This document shows positions 49,900 to 59,019 of a stretch of 64,000 nucleotides of DNA, piece by piece. A program made the translations under genes and the position numbers. This DNA is from Perlucidibaca wandonensis (lineage in GTDB: Bacteria > Pseudomonadota > Gammaproteobacteria > Pseudomonadales > Moraxellaceae). The notes under the pieces are model-generated. The model had not been told where the DNA came from and ran no database searches. It was given only the letters and a program-made list of their open reading frames with translations. The stretch spans positions 434,001 through 498,000 of the forward strand of contig NZ_JBHTIT010000001.1 of assembly GCF_042677145.1 (NCBI RefSeq), written 5' to 3'. How positions within the stretch are numbered: position 1 is the stretch's first letter; every line of letters begins with the position of its first letter.

Positions 49900-52140
49900 T
49901 TAGCGATTCACCAAGGGTGAGTCGGCGTTGCGTTTTAAGTAACTGGGCAGGTTACTCGCAGCGGTATTGAGCTGCTGAGCATCCACCAAAACTTCGGCGG
50001 CCTCATTCAACAATGCCTGCTCTTCTGGGCGCTCAAAATTGGGGTCGTGATCGGGGTTTTGTGCCTCGAGCTGCTTCTCAACTTCATCCCAAGCTTTGAG
50101 CTGCGCTTGCTTTTTCGCCACGCGACGGCGGTTCTCAATGGCTAAACGGCGTTCTTCTAAGGCCTGCTTCTCGCTCAAACGCACCTTCTCGTTTAAGGAG
50201 CTAGTGTTCTGCGCTTTAACATCGGCTAGCAGCTTGATTTGCTCATTGAGATAGCGAATGTCCGGGTTTTTCGCCTGCCGCAGCTTCGACGCCTGTTCTA
50301 ATGCGCCGAGTTTAGATTTCCAATCATCAACTTGCTGATAGCGCGATGGCCGGATCGTGTCCCAAGGCATCGCGTGTGGCAAAGCTGACTCACCAATTTC
50401 TTTAGGATCAAAGACTTCAGGGAAGTAAATATCGGGCTCAACGCCTTTATTTTGCGTGCTAGCCCCAGAGATGCGATAGAACTTAGCTTCGGTAATTTTC
50501 AGCTGACCATGACCTAAATCACGAATCGATTGCACTGTGCCTTTACCAAAGCTGGTGCCGCCAACGACTAAACCGCGGCCATAATCTTGGATGGCACCGG
50601 CAAAAATCTCTGCCGCCGAGGCCGATAAGCGATTGGTCATGACCACCAAGGGGCCGTTATAGCCTACGTCTGGGTTACCGTCGCCCAAGGTTTCTAGGCG
50701 GCCTCGAGCATCGCGCACTTGCACGGTGGGGCCTGTGGTAATGAATTCGCCGATCAGGTCATTCACTTCAGACAGCGAGCCACCGCCGTTATTGCGCAGG
50801 TCTAAAATCAAGCCTTGAACGCGTGCAGTTTTCAGTTCGTCGATAAGCTTGCGCACATCGCGAGTGGTGCTGCGATAGTCTGGATCGCCATTTTGCTGAC
50901 CTTGGAAGTCGGCATAAAACGCCGGCAGTTTGATCACGCCAATCTGCTTGGTTTCGCCATTACGAGTGACTTCAATAATCTTTTTGCTGGCGGCCTGATC
51001 TTCCAGCGCCACGGTATTGCGCACGATGCTGATGATTTTTCGGGCACCATCATCATTGCCATTAGGAATGATCTGCAAACGCACGGTCGTGCCTTTCGGG
51101 CCACGAATCAGTTCAACAACTTCATCGATGCGCCAGCCAATGACATCGACCAAATCCTTATCACCTTCGCCAACGGCAACGATTTTGTCGTTGGGCTTAA
51201 GTTGGCGCGCTTTATCAGCAGGGCCGGCTGGTACTAGGCGCACAACTTTGGTGTATTCGTCGTCAGTTTGCAGAACGGCACCAATACCTTCGAGCTGCAA
51301 GCTCATATTAATATTGAAATTTTCCGAATTGCGCGGCGAAAAATAGCTGGTGTGCGGGTCGTATGCACCGGTCAGCGAATTCATAAATAGCGAGAAAGCA
51401 TCTTCGCTGCGGTTTTGGCTCAGGGCTTTTAGCTGTGAGCGATAGCGCCGCGTTAAGGTCTGGATGATTTCATCGTCGGCTTTACCATCGAGCTTTAACG
51501 ACAGAGCGCCCGAACGCAGGCGGTTGAGCCAGAGCGTGTTCATCTCGGCAAGGCTGCCGATCCATGGCGCATCTTTGCGGTCGTTGAGCAGGCGCTCATT
51601 GCCGGTGAAATTGAGTACGCCTTTGCGATTCTTTTCTAAGTTGGTGAGCACAAACTGAAAACGCTCATTGGCGCGTTGTTGGTAGCGGTTAAAAATGGCA
51701 AATGCAGGGTCAAGATCGCCGGCTTTTAGCTGGTCATCTAAGCGTAGGCGTTGTGCTTTAAATTGCTCAATATCGCTGGCCAAAAAGTAGACATGTTGGC
51801 CGTCTAAATCGTTTAAATAGCGCGCCCAAATATCCGCAGAAAGCGCGTCATTGAGTGGTGTTTTGTTGTAATGCAAAACGCTGAGTTGGCGTGCGACTAA
51901 GCGTGAAGCCTTGGCTTGATCGGCGGTTGGCGATAGCTTTTTACTTGCCGCTACTGCCTTTGCTGGCGCTTTTGCTGCGGCCTTTGCTGTTGCTTTAGCC
52001 GGCTGCGTATTTACATCGGCGGCGTAACACACGGTAGTCACGCTCAAGCACAGCAGAGCGCCGCTTACTCCCACGCCAAGGCGCGATAAGAAAGATAAAT
52101 TCACAGCACGGGAAAGGGGCGAGACGGGCAGCGTGGGCAT
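49900..52140 (-). CDS. prc: Tail-specific carboxy-terminal protease
   Basis: From ATG 52140, 746 residues, with a signal peptide (VGVSGALLCLSVTTVCYAAD). It has the Tsp N-terminal domain, a PDZ domain (NMSLQLEGIGAVLQTDDEYT; about 250-340), and an S41 domain with Ser in LSASAAEIFAGAIQD and Lys in GTSFGKGTVQ. A helical C-terminal domain follows (KQALEERRLAIENRRR). It degrades periplasmic proteins from the C-terminus. A longer frame to 52257 lacks a signal peptide. Confidence 0.94.
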   Translation of the reverse strand: MPTLPVSPLSRAVNLSFLSRLGVGVSGALLCLSVTTVCYAADVNTQPAKATAKAAAKAPAKAVAASKKLSPTADQAKASRLVARQLSVLHYNKTPLNDALSADIWARYLNDLDGQHVYFLASDIEQFKAQRLRLDDQLKAGDLDPAFAIFNRYQQRANERFQFVLTNLEKNRKGVLNFTGNERLLNDRKDAPWIGSLAEMNTLWLNRLRSGALSLKLDGKADDEIIQTLTRRYRSQLKALSQNRSEDAFSLFMNSLTGAYDPHTSYFSPRNSENFNINMSLQLEGIGAVLQTDDEYTKVVRLVPAGPADKARQLKPNDKIVAVGEGDKDLVDVIGWRIDEVVELIRGPKGTTVRLQIIPNGNDDGARKIISIVRNTVALEDQAASKKIIEVTRNGETKQIGVIKLPAFYADFQGQQNGDPDYRSTTRDVRKLIDELKTARVQGLILDLRNNGGGSLSEVNDLIGEFITTGPTVQVRDARGRLETLGDGNPDVGYNGPLVVMTNRLSASAAEIFAGAIQDYGRGLVVGGTSFGKGTVQSIRDLGHGQLKITEAKFYRISGASTQNKGVEPDIYFPEVFDPKEIGESALPHAMPWDTIRPSRYQQVDDWKSKLGALEQASKLRQAKNPDIRYLNEQIKLLADVKAQNTSSLNEKVRLSEKQALEERRLAIENRRRVAKKQAQLKAWDEVEKQLEAQNPDHDPNFERPEEQALLNEAAEVLVDAQQLNTAASNLPSYLKRNADSPLVNR

Positions 52141-52335
52141 AAGCTTCTGGCACTGATTGGTGTGTGGGCGACGATTTTGGCGACGCAGTGTCGCGATAAT
52201 AGCACCGCTAATGAATTTCTTCAGCGTCTCATCAAAGCGTAGATGAATGGCTAGCACTGCGGTATTGTCAGCGGCTTATTGCATATGCGGCACGCCGCAG
52301 TAATTCAGGCACGTGCGCAGTTTAGGAGAGTAACA

Positions 52336-53220
52336 ATGGCGGCAATGTGCGGCCCACTAATGGTGGACGTGGGTGGTTTGACTCTAACGGCGGAAGACCG
52401 CGAAGTTCTTGCGCATCCGAATGTCGGCAGCGTTATTTTATTTAGCCGCAACGTGGACACGCCGGAGCAAATTCGCGCACTTACCGATGCCATGCGCGCC
52501 GTAAAGCCCGAGCTGCAAATCGCCGTAGACCAAGAGGGCGGCCGCGTGCAACGCTTCCGCGAAGGCTTTACGCGCCTGCCAGCCATGCGCCGTTTTGGCG
52601 AACAATACGACATAGACCCACAAGCTGCGATTGCAGCGGCATTTGAGTGCGGCGCCTTAATGGCCAGAGAAGTACGCGAAGTCGGTGTCGACTTCAGCTT
52701 TGCGCCCATCTTAGATTTGGATGCTGGCGTTAGTGGCGTCATCGGCGACCGTGCCTTTCACTCGCAGCCCGAGCCTGCCATCGCGCTCTTACGCGGCTTT
52801 ATGCGCGGCATGAAATCTGCCGGCATGATGACCATTGGCAAACATTTTCCTGGCCACGGTTCAGTGGCCGCCGACTCGCATTTGGCCTTGCCTGTGGATG
52901 ATCGCTCATGGGCCGAGATCGAAGCCTACGACCTGAAACCTTTCGCTGCACTCGCGACTGAGCTAGACGGCATCATGCCGGCGCACGTGGTTTACCCGCA
53001 GGTCGACCCATTGCCCGCAGGCTTTTCGCCATTTTGGCTGAAGACCGTGTTGCGCGAGCAACTGAGCTTTCGCGGCTTAGTATTTTCTGATGACTTGTGC
53101 ATGGAAGGCGCCGTGGGCGTTGGATCAATTCAGGATCGTGTGGATGTGGCGCTGGCCGCTGGGTGCGATGTAGCGCTGATTTGTAATCGGCGGGATGAGG
53201 TTTTGCGGGTTTTGAACTAG
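52336..53220 (+). CDS. nagZ: Beta-N-acetylhexosaminidase, C-terminally short
   Basis: From ATG 52336, preceded by AGGAGAG, 294 residues. The GH3 signature KHFPGHGSVAADSHLALP (with the catalytic His loop) and the nucleophile Asp in SDDLCMEGA are intact, and VDQEGGRVQRFREGF is present. It removes GlcNAc from muropeptides in peptidoglycan recycling. It stops about 40-50 residues earlier than E. coli NagZ (341), right after ALICNRRDEVLRVLN. Catalysis may persist, but the terminal helices are missing. Confidence 0.92.
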   Translation: MAAMCGPLMVDVGGLTLTAEDREVLAHPNVGSVILFSRNVDTPEQIRALTDAMRAVKPELQIAVDQEGGRVQRFREGFTRLPAMRRFGEQYDIDPQAAIAAAFECGALMAREVREVGVDFSFAPILDLDAGVSGVIGDRAFHSQPEPAIALLRGFMRGMKSAGMMTIGKHFPGHGSVAADSHLALPVDDRSWAEIEAYDLKPFAALATELDGIMPAHVVYPQVDPLPAGFSPFWLKTVLREQLSFRGLVFSDDLCMEGAVGVGSIQDRVDVALAAGCDVALICNRRDEVLRVLN

Positions 53221-53229
53221 CGACTTTAC

Positions 53230-53703
53230 TTAGTGATGGCCAGCAATCCGCTCCCGCTTAGGTAGAGTCGGTGGTGGTGAGGGGGCAGCCCGTGTTTCCA
53301 GGCCGTCGAGTAGGTCGGGCTGAAAGCCTTTTAGCGTGCTGATATTTAGATTGCTAGGGTTTAGGCCTGTGCGCTCTTTAAGTGTGTTTCGTGCATCACG
53401 CTCTTTGCGCCAGGCCAACTCAGCCGAGTGGGCAAGATAAAAAGCTAGAGCGGCCAACATAATTAGCGCTGCTAATGGCAATCTGAGCGTGCTTGATAGT
53501 GCGGGCATTTGTAGGCTTAGCAACGACTGAAACCAAGTAACTAATGCGGGCGTTTGCTGCCACACCATAGTGGCTAATAGCGCGCAAATAGCAGCTAGCA
53601 CGGGCAGGCCAAACAAAAATACAGGTGAGCGCTTACCGTGCAAATACCAGTAGACTGCCCATTGTCGGTTTATGTCGAGTTGCTTGATTTCTTCCAGCTG
53701 CAT
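53230..53703 (-). CDS. Unknown membrane protein
   Basis: A 157-residue protein with two or three membrane helices (VFLFGLPVLAAICALLATMVW; PLAALIMLAALAFYLAHSAE) and a charged, Pro-rich C-terminus (RKERDARNTLKERTG; APSPPPTLPKRER). No recognised domain. It is convergent with nagZ, with only 9 bp between the two stops. The 247 bp before the next gene hold nothing I can support. Confidence 0.65.
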   Translation of the reverse strand: MQLEEIKQLDINRQWAVYWYLHGKRSPVFLFGLPVLAAICALLATMVWQQTPALVTWFQSLLSLQMPALSSTLRLPLAALIMLAALAFYLAHSAELAWRKERDARNTLKERTGLNPSNLNISTLKGFQPDLLDGLETRAAPSPPPTLPKRERIAGHH

Positions 53704-53950
53704 GCTCTTGGCCTAAGATCCCTTGGCTCACGTGGCCATGATTAGCCCGAAGTCCGCGTCGAGTGTTTCTGCTCAAAGGAGTGTAGGCACTTTAATGCAC
53801 ACTTGGCAGTAGTTCCTTGGTACTTTTGTGATGAAGTGCAACGGGTAAACCAACAATTCCCCAACAAACAATCTAGCTACTGCAGAAACAAAGTGACTCT
53901 TCAGCGTTATGCTTTCTCTAGCTATATTTTAAAAGGCGAGTTTTGAGCAA

Positions 53951-54583
53951 ATGAAAGACTCTGCAGCGGTTCGACTTCATCGGCGACTTGTAATGACTCG
54001 GCGAGTCAGCGTGCTTGCTAGCTCTGCGGCTAGACTGCTTCCTCTGCGCGTAAAAAGCGTGCTTGATGTAGGTGCTGGAACCGGCGAAATGGCCATTGCT
54101 CTTCAGCAATATCGCTCAAGCCTCGCGCTAAGTGGTGTAGATGTTCTTGTTCGCCCAAATACATTGATTCCAGTGCAAGCATACGACGGTTATCACTTGC
54201 CTTTAGCAAGCAAAAGCATAGATGCCGTGATGTTGATCGATGTACTTCATCATTGCGACGATCCATTACAGGTTTTGCAAGAGTGCCTTCGTGTCGCGCG
54301 CGAAGGAGTCTTAATTAAAGATCACGTTGCAAATAATCGCTTGCAGCATTTGGTGCTGGCGTTTATGGATTGGGTCGGCAATAGAGCGCACCATATTGCG
54401 TTACCTAATAACTACTGGTCTAGCCAGCAATGGCAAGAGGCGTTGCGTGATAGTGGGGCTGAAATAAAATCTAGAGTTGATAACTTGCCCTTATATCCTG
54501 CTCCGCTTTTATGGGCTTTTGGCAGGCGCTTGCATAATTTTTGGTGGATAGAATGCAAAGCTTCAGGGTCTAATCATGAGTGA
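53951..54583 (+). CDS. Class I SAM-dependent methyltransferase
   Basis: A 210-residue methyltransferase. The SAM-binding motif I is VKSVLDVGAGTGEMAIAL (about 35-52), with SIDAVMLIDVLHHCDDPLQV as motif II-III (Methyltransf_11 type). No substrate is evident. The stop region overlaps the GT2 gene by 8 bp, so it probably acts on the same glycolipid or glycan as that enzyme. GGCGAG precedes the start. Confidence 0.85.
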   Translation: MKDSAAVRLHRRLVMTRRVSVLASSAARLLPLRVKSVLDVGAGTGEMAIALQQYRSSLALSGVDVLVRPNTLIPVQAYDGYHLPLASKSIDAVMLIDVLHHCDDPLQVLQECLRVAREGVLIKDHVANNRLQHLVLAFMDWVGNRAHHIALPNNYWSSQQWQEALRDSGAEIKSRVDNLPLYPAPLLWAFGRRLHNFWWIECKASGSNHE

Positions 54584-55721
54584 ACTAACAATACTCATGC
54601 CATGCCTTAATGAAGCTGAAACGCTTGCAAGCTGTATTGCTAAAGCACAGAGCTTTTTGATTGCCAATGGTATCGATGGCGACGTATTAATCGCTGATAA
54701 CGGAAGCACAGATGGCTCTCAAGTTATCGCGATAAGTGCGGGCGCTCTTGTTGTTGATGTACCGCAGCGTGGTTATGGCGCGGCGCTAATCACCGGCATA
54801 CGGGCATCGAAAAGTAAGTTTGTCATCATGGGTGATGCAGATGATAGCTATGACTTTTCAAACCTTATGCCATTTGTACAAGCGCTTCGCGCCGATCATG
54901 ATTTAGTCATGGGCAACCGCTTCCGTGGCGGCATTGCACAAGGCGCAATGCCATTTTTACATCGTTATTTAGGAAATCCTGTGTTGAGCTTTTTAGGGCG
55001 CCTATTTTTCAATGTGCCCATCAGAGATTTTCATTGTGGCCTTCGCGGTTTTCATCGTGAGCGTATGCTTGAGCTTGGTTTAAGCTCAACGGGTATGGAG
55101 TTTGCCAGCGAAATGGTTGTTAAGGCACATTTACATAGCTTCAGCATATTTGAGGTTCCAACCACGCTTTCTCCAGATGGTCGCTCTCGTCCACCACACC
55201 TGAATACTTGGGCAGATGGTTGGCGGCATTTGAAATTTTTATTGCTTCATAGTCCGCGTTGGCTGTTTTTATACCCAGGCATTAGCTGTTTGTTGCTAGG
55301 TTTTATTTTAGTACTCTGTCTTGCCGCTGGTCCTATTACAATTTCAAAGAATATCCATTTAGATATTCACAGCTTAGTCATGGGCTGTGTATTACTTATG
55401 GTCGGGAGTCTGAGCAGCGGCTTTGCGCTAATCGCTAGGCGACAAGGGGCTAAATCAGGCCTGCTGCCAGTATCTGACAGTACTAGTCGTTATTTAGCAT
55501 GGTTTAGCCTTGAGCGTGTGCTAGTGAGTTCAGCGCTCGTTTTATTAGCAGGCTTAAGTGGTTTGGCTTTTTGCTTGTGGCAATGGGCCGCTCACTCTTT
55601 TGGTGATCTGTCTTATGCCAGTATGCTAAGGCCTATGATTATTTCTGGTACTGCTGTGGTTGTGAGTGTTCAGTTGGTTTTCATTGGATTTCTGGCTGAG
55701 ATTTTGGAGAGTCAGCGTTAA
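54576..55721 (+). CDS. GT2-family glycosyltransferase with C-terminal membrane helices
   Basis: A 381-residue protein. The GT-A domain (LTILMPCLNEAETLASCI) carries the metal motif DADDSYDF (about 88) and VMGNRFRGGIAQGAMPF, as in polyprenyl-phosphate mannose synthase-like enzymes. Four hydrophobic segments follow (WLFLYPGISCLLLGFILVL and others). It likely makes a polyprenyl-phosphate sugar donor. It overlaps the methyltransferase gene and precedes a GT-C-like gene by 50 bp. Confidence 0.87.
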   Translation: MSELTILMPCLNEAETLASCIAKAQSFLIANGIDGDVLIADNGSTDGSQVIAISAGALVVDVPQRGYGAALITGIRASKSKFVIMGDADDSYDFSNLMPFVQALRADHDLVMGNRFRGGIAQGAMPFLHRYLGNPVLSFLGRLFFNVPIRDFHCGLRGFHRERMLELGLSSTGMEFASEMVVKAHLHSFSIFEVPTTLSPDGRSRPPHLNTWADGWRHLKFLLLHSPRWLFLYPGISCLLLGFILVLCLAAGPITISKNIHLDIHSLVMGCVLLMVGSLSSGFALIARRQGAKSGLLPVSDSTSRYLAWFSLERVLVSSALVLLAGLSGLAFCLWQWAAHSFGDLSYASMLRPMIISGTAVVVSVQLVFIGFLAEILESQR

Positions 55722-55771
55722 TTGACTTGACCACTAAATGACCCGTAATTTTCTTGTTTGGGCCTGCTTAT

Positions 55772-57556
55772 ATGTCAATCACGTGGACTCGAAATAGAGC
55801 ATTGCTAGCAGTTTTGCTAATCATGTTGGCAGTGCTTGGGTGCAATATCATTTCCCAAGCTGGAGACCTCAGCAAAGCAAACCTGCCTAATCCTGATAGT
55901 TACTACAAGCTAGTCATTTTAAAAGACTATACCCCAGAGACTGGATTCCAATTTATCGCTCGAGATAACGCTCCTTACGGTAGTTGGATCCATTGGTCTC
56001 TGCCGCACACATGGTCAATATGGCAGCTTCATCGTGGCTTAATGGCTTTTGGTATTGAGAAAGATGTTGCTTTGCTCTGGGCTGGTGGCGGATTGACGCT
56101 GTTTAGCATGTTGCTATTGGCTTTGTTCGTTGCACTTGCAGTCGCGAATGTAGGGAGTCCACTGGCTGCTGTTGTGTCTGGTTTAGTGGTCGCCTCCAGT
56201 CCACCGTTATTTGGTTATGGGCAACTGGTGCAAATTACTCATCATATTTTCATGCTAGTTCCTGTGGCAGCGGCAGCTGCGTGCTTTTTGCGCCCAAGTT
56301 TACAAGCAGGGCGATTACTAGATTTCATCGGTGGTGCATTGCTTGGGGTCGCATTATGGATTTCTCCAGAAACAATGCCGTTAGTGTTTGCTTTTGCTGC
56401 ACTTCGGGCTGCTATTTGTCTTCAGCATGCATCATCTGGCCCTGTTTGGCCCGTGGCAGCTGGATTGATGGTAATGGTATTGACTGGATGGGCGATTGAT
56501 CCGCCACCGCCTACTTTTTCGGCTTGGGCTCTGGATCATATTAGTTTTGCGTGGCTACTATTTTCTGCGCTATTAGCAAGCTTATTGCTGCTAACGGACT
56601 TTTGTATAGCTCGGGGAGCACCACTGCCAACCTCTATTTTCCAATTAGTTTTCGCTCTTGTAGTGTTAGCTATCGCTTGGTTAGTGATAGTTCCTGCGGC
56701 ATTAGCGGGGCCAAATGGGCTGATTCCAAACGAATTAAGATTACTTTGGTATGATCGGATTGAGGAGCTTCAGGCAGTAAGCAATCCATCGCAATGGGTG
56801 GCATATTTATTACTCCCGTTAATAAGCGCGGGGATATTTGGCTACGTGGCGTGGAGAGAACGTAGTCTGTGGATGCTGGCGTTGGCATTATCTACTCTGA
56901 TTTATGGTGCGTTAGGTGCAGGCCATATTCGCATGGGAGCTGCTGCTGCGTTGATGTCAGCACTGGCCTTTAGTATTGGCATAAGCCAGCTTAGGGTCTT
57001 TAAAGACTTAAAAAATAAGACGCTACCAATTTCTGAGCAGATTATGGGCGCTGCACTGATATTGATTATTCCATTGCAAACTTTTGGCACGATTGGCTTA
57101 GAGTATTTTGAACCTTCGGCAGGTGGAAAAAATAATAATAGAGATGGTGCTAAGGTTTGTCTATTAGACTCCGTGTTGCCATTGCTCAATAGCTTTCCAG
57201 CTAGCACATTATTAGCAAACTCTAATAATGGTCCAGAGATTTTATTTAAAACTAGGCACAGAATTATTGCAGGTAATTATCACCACAATGTGCAGGGTTT
57301 AATAGATTATTTTGATGTATATCGCAGCGTTGTGCCAAACGTTAATGCGCAATCTATAGTCGCGACTCGCAATATTAATTTAATACTAACTTGTTCAGTT
57401 ATTGATAGTAATTTTAAGCGAGGAAAAAATGAGCGCACATTGGCGCAACGAATGGCGGAAGGTGAGGCTATTGATTGGTTGCCAGAGTATATGACGTTAG
57501 TTGATTGGCGCATTTATTGGCGCTCTGCGGCTGATAATATAAAGAGCTATCATTAG
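55772..57556 (+). CDS. GT-C-like integral membrane protein (possible lipid-sugar-dependent glycosyltransferase)
   Basis: From ATG 55772, 594 residues with about 11-13 membrane helices. The first outer loop carries ANLPNPDSYYKLVILKDYTP and DNAPYGSWIHWSLP, like the DxD/DSYY and HWP loops of STT3/GT-C oligosaccharyl- and glycosyltransferases. A soluble C-terminal domain follows (NSNNGPEILFKTRHRIIAGN). The family is not certain; DUF-type GT-C proteins of this kind are poorly described. It follows GT2, consistent with use of its polyprenyl sugar. Bases here are more AT-rich than the neighbours. Confidence 0.65.
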   Translation: MSITWTRNRALLAVLLIMLAVLGCNIISQAGDLSKANLPNPDSYYKLVILKDYTPETGFQFIARDNAPYGSWIHWSLPHTWSIWQLHRGLMAFGIEKDVALLWAGGGLTLFSMLLLALFVALAVANVGSPLAAVVSGLVVASSPPLFGYGQLVQITHHIFMLVPVAAAAACFLRPSLQAGRLLDFIGGALLGVALWISPETMPLVFAFAALRAAICLQHASSGPVWPVAAGLMVMVLTGWAIDPPPPTFSAWALDHISFAWLLFSALLASLLLLTDFCIARGAPLPTSIFQLVFALVVLAIAWLVIVPAALAGPNGLIPNELRLLWYDRIEELQAVSNPSQWVAYLLLPLISAGIFGYVAWRERSLWMLALALSTLIYGALGAGHIRMGAAAALMSALAFSIGISQLRVFKDLKNKTLPISEQIMGAALILIIPLQTFGTIGLEYFEPSAGGKNNNRDGAKVCLLDSVLPLLNSFPASTLLANSNNGPEILFKTRHRIIAGNYHHNVQGLIDYFDVYRSVVPNVNAQSIVATRNINLILTCSVIDSNFKRGKNERTLAQRMAEGEAIDWLPEYMTLVDWRIYWRSAADNIKSYH

Positions 57557-58527
57557 AGCCAGTGGAGCAAAAGGGATATACGCCATATTGCCAAAAAGCG
57601 ATATAAGGCCGGTGCACCAACAAGAGGCTATTAAAAAATAAAGCGTTGGAGTTATGGTTTTATTTTTAAGGCTGATGCAATATATCAGTATAGCTCCCTC
57701 AATCATGCTAAGGCCATAGTTGTATATATAGGGTGATATCATCGTCGTGGCAAGAGTAAATATTAAAATATCTTGAGCGCTAAGTGCATTCCAATGCCAG
57801 TAGCGTAGTGCAGAGTGTTTTGTTGTACCTCTATTGCTTGTGAGAAAAATAATGTCCAAACTTCTGGGCCCCAGAGTAGGATTGGCAAAAGAGCAGAAGC
57901 TACGACAGTCAGTGATGCACTAATAAATGCACTCCAGTCTTTGCGGATAAGCAATAGTAGAGGAATTAGTAAGCCGATAATTGGTTTGAATGCTAATAAA
58001 CCAAATAAAACTCCAGCTAATGAGGGGTGATAGGAGAGTAGTCGCAAGCCTCCGATTAATAATGCTGCACTTATTAGGCCATTCTGACCTATTATGATAT
58101 TGAAGCTGGTCATAGGGGCAATAATCAACAGCAGTATGACGCTACGTTTGTAGTGAGGAGCGCTAACGGCCAATATAAAAGCGATTAGGCCAGAAAGCCT
58201 ATAAAGGGTTAATGCAATGGAATAAGGCGCTAAACCTACAAGCGCCGCTGTTAAAAATGCTGAGGTGGGTAAAAATAAGAGTTCCAACCGATGCCTTAGC
58301 TGGCAGGATCAATTTGAAATGCAGTGAGAGCGGAATTGTTATATATATTATCAGCGCTACCTTCCTCTAGCAATATTAGGCCAGCCGACCAAAGATTATA
58401 TGCATCACGCAAAATCTTGGTCGCGATTAAAGGTTTCAAATATGTATTGCCATTGGTCAAGTAATAAAAATAGCAAAATTGCGGGCAGCATTATAAGGCT
58501 GGTGCGGCGAATTTGAGATAATAGCAT
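57497..58527 (-). pseudogene. GT87 (DUF2029) membrane glycosyltransferase, broken by frameshifts
   Basis: Reading the minus strand from ATG 58527 gives a membrane N-terminus (MLPAILLFLLLDQWQYIFE), FNRDQDF, then a stop; a shifted frame continues RDAYNLWSAGLILLEEG to a stop after IDPAS, on to GIGWNSYFYPPQ; another shift gives SAFLTAALVGLAPYSIALTL and the long hydrophobic part to GIGMHLALKIF; a final shift gives SAQDILIFTLATTMISPYIY and the end at 57497. Together these reproduce the DUF2029 order (DFR-DAY, YPP, SPY-YNYGL). At least three frameshifts and one stop inactivate it. The 3' end overlaps the GT-C-like gene by 60 bp. Confidence 0.72.
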
Positions 58528-58592
58528 ATTTGATAATGCGAGTGTGGGGATTCAGATGGCGCAGGTATGAAGTTGGCTAATTATAGTAACTA

Positions 58593-58628
58593 TGTATCAA
58601 GCAAGCGTAGCTACGCTTGCTTGATACA
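58593..58628. repeat. 36-bp perfect palindrome 3' of flp
   Basis: GTATCAAGCAAGCGTAG (58594-58610) is immediately followed by its exact reverse complement, and one more base pair extends it to 36 bp with no loop. It ends 12 bp after the flp stop on the minus strand, so in RNA it forms a strong hairpin at the transcript end. No long T-run follows, so it may stabilise the mRNA or stop transcription weakly. Confidence 0.9.
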
Positions 58629-58639
58629 GCTTACTATTG

Positions 58640-58819
58640 TTATGACGCAGGTAACTGCCCAGAAACGTTATTCATCGTGCTACTAACCTTGGTTCCGAGT
58701 GTTTGAAACGCAACAATCGCAGCGATCGAAACCAAAGCAGCAATCAAAGCATACTCAATAACAGTTGCACCCTTCTCATCACGGCGCAGTTTAGCCATCA
58801 ACTCTTGTAATTTTTTCAT
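58640..58819 (-). CDS. flp: Flp/Fap major pilin
   Basis: A 59-residue pilin too short for the ORF list. It reads MKKLQELMAKLRRDEKGATV then IEYALIAALVSIAAIVAFQ, with the conserved prepilin peptidase site Gly17-Ala18 and Glu at position 22 (the EY motif), then a hydrophobic helix and a short polar tail (NNVSGQLPAS). AGGAG sits 6 nt before the ATG. It would be cut by a TadV-type peptidase, not in the window, and assembled into Tad fibres. It is divergent from cpaB. Confidence 0.95.
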   Translation of the reverse strand: MKKLQELMAKLRRDEKGATVIEYALIAALVSIAAIVAFQTLGTKVSSTMNNVSGQLPAS

Positions 58820-59019
58820 GCGAAGCTCCTGGAGGAATTCTCCGGTATCGTTGCCGGATAGACAACAGTGTAACTATTAACGTCCAACTTTCCAGTGTTA
58901 GAGACAGCATTTTGTCGTAAACATGTAATATTTTGTCTTAACTATTGCCAACTATATCCACAGCTTGCGGTAAGTTGATAGGATCCGAATTACGTAAATT
59001 TTGCCTGTCTGTGTCAGGG

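Noticed and set aside
57497..57859. Stand-alone 120-residue membrane protein
   Set aside because: Only the part from SAQDILIF onward is meaningful, as the C-terminus of the broken GT87 gene.
57763..58287. Stand-alone 174-residue membrane protein
   Set aside because: It begins and ends inside the DUF2029 homology; neighbouring frames continue the same protein on both sides, so it is a pseudogene fragment.
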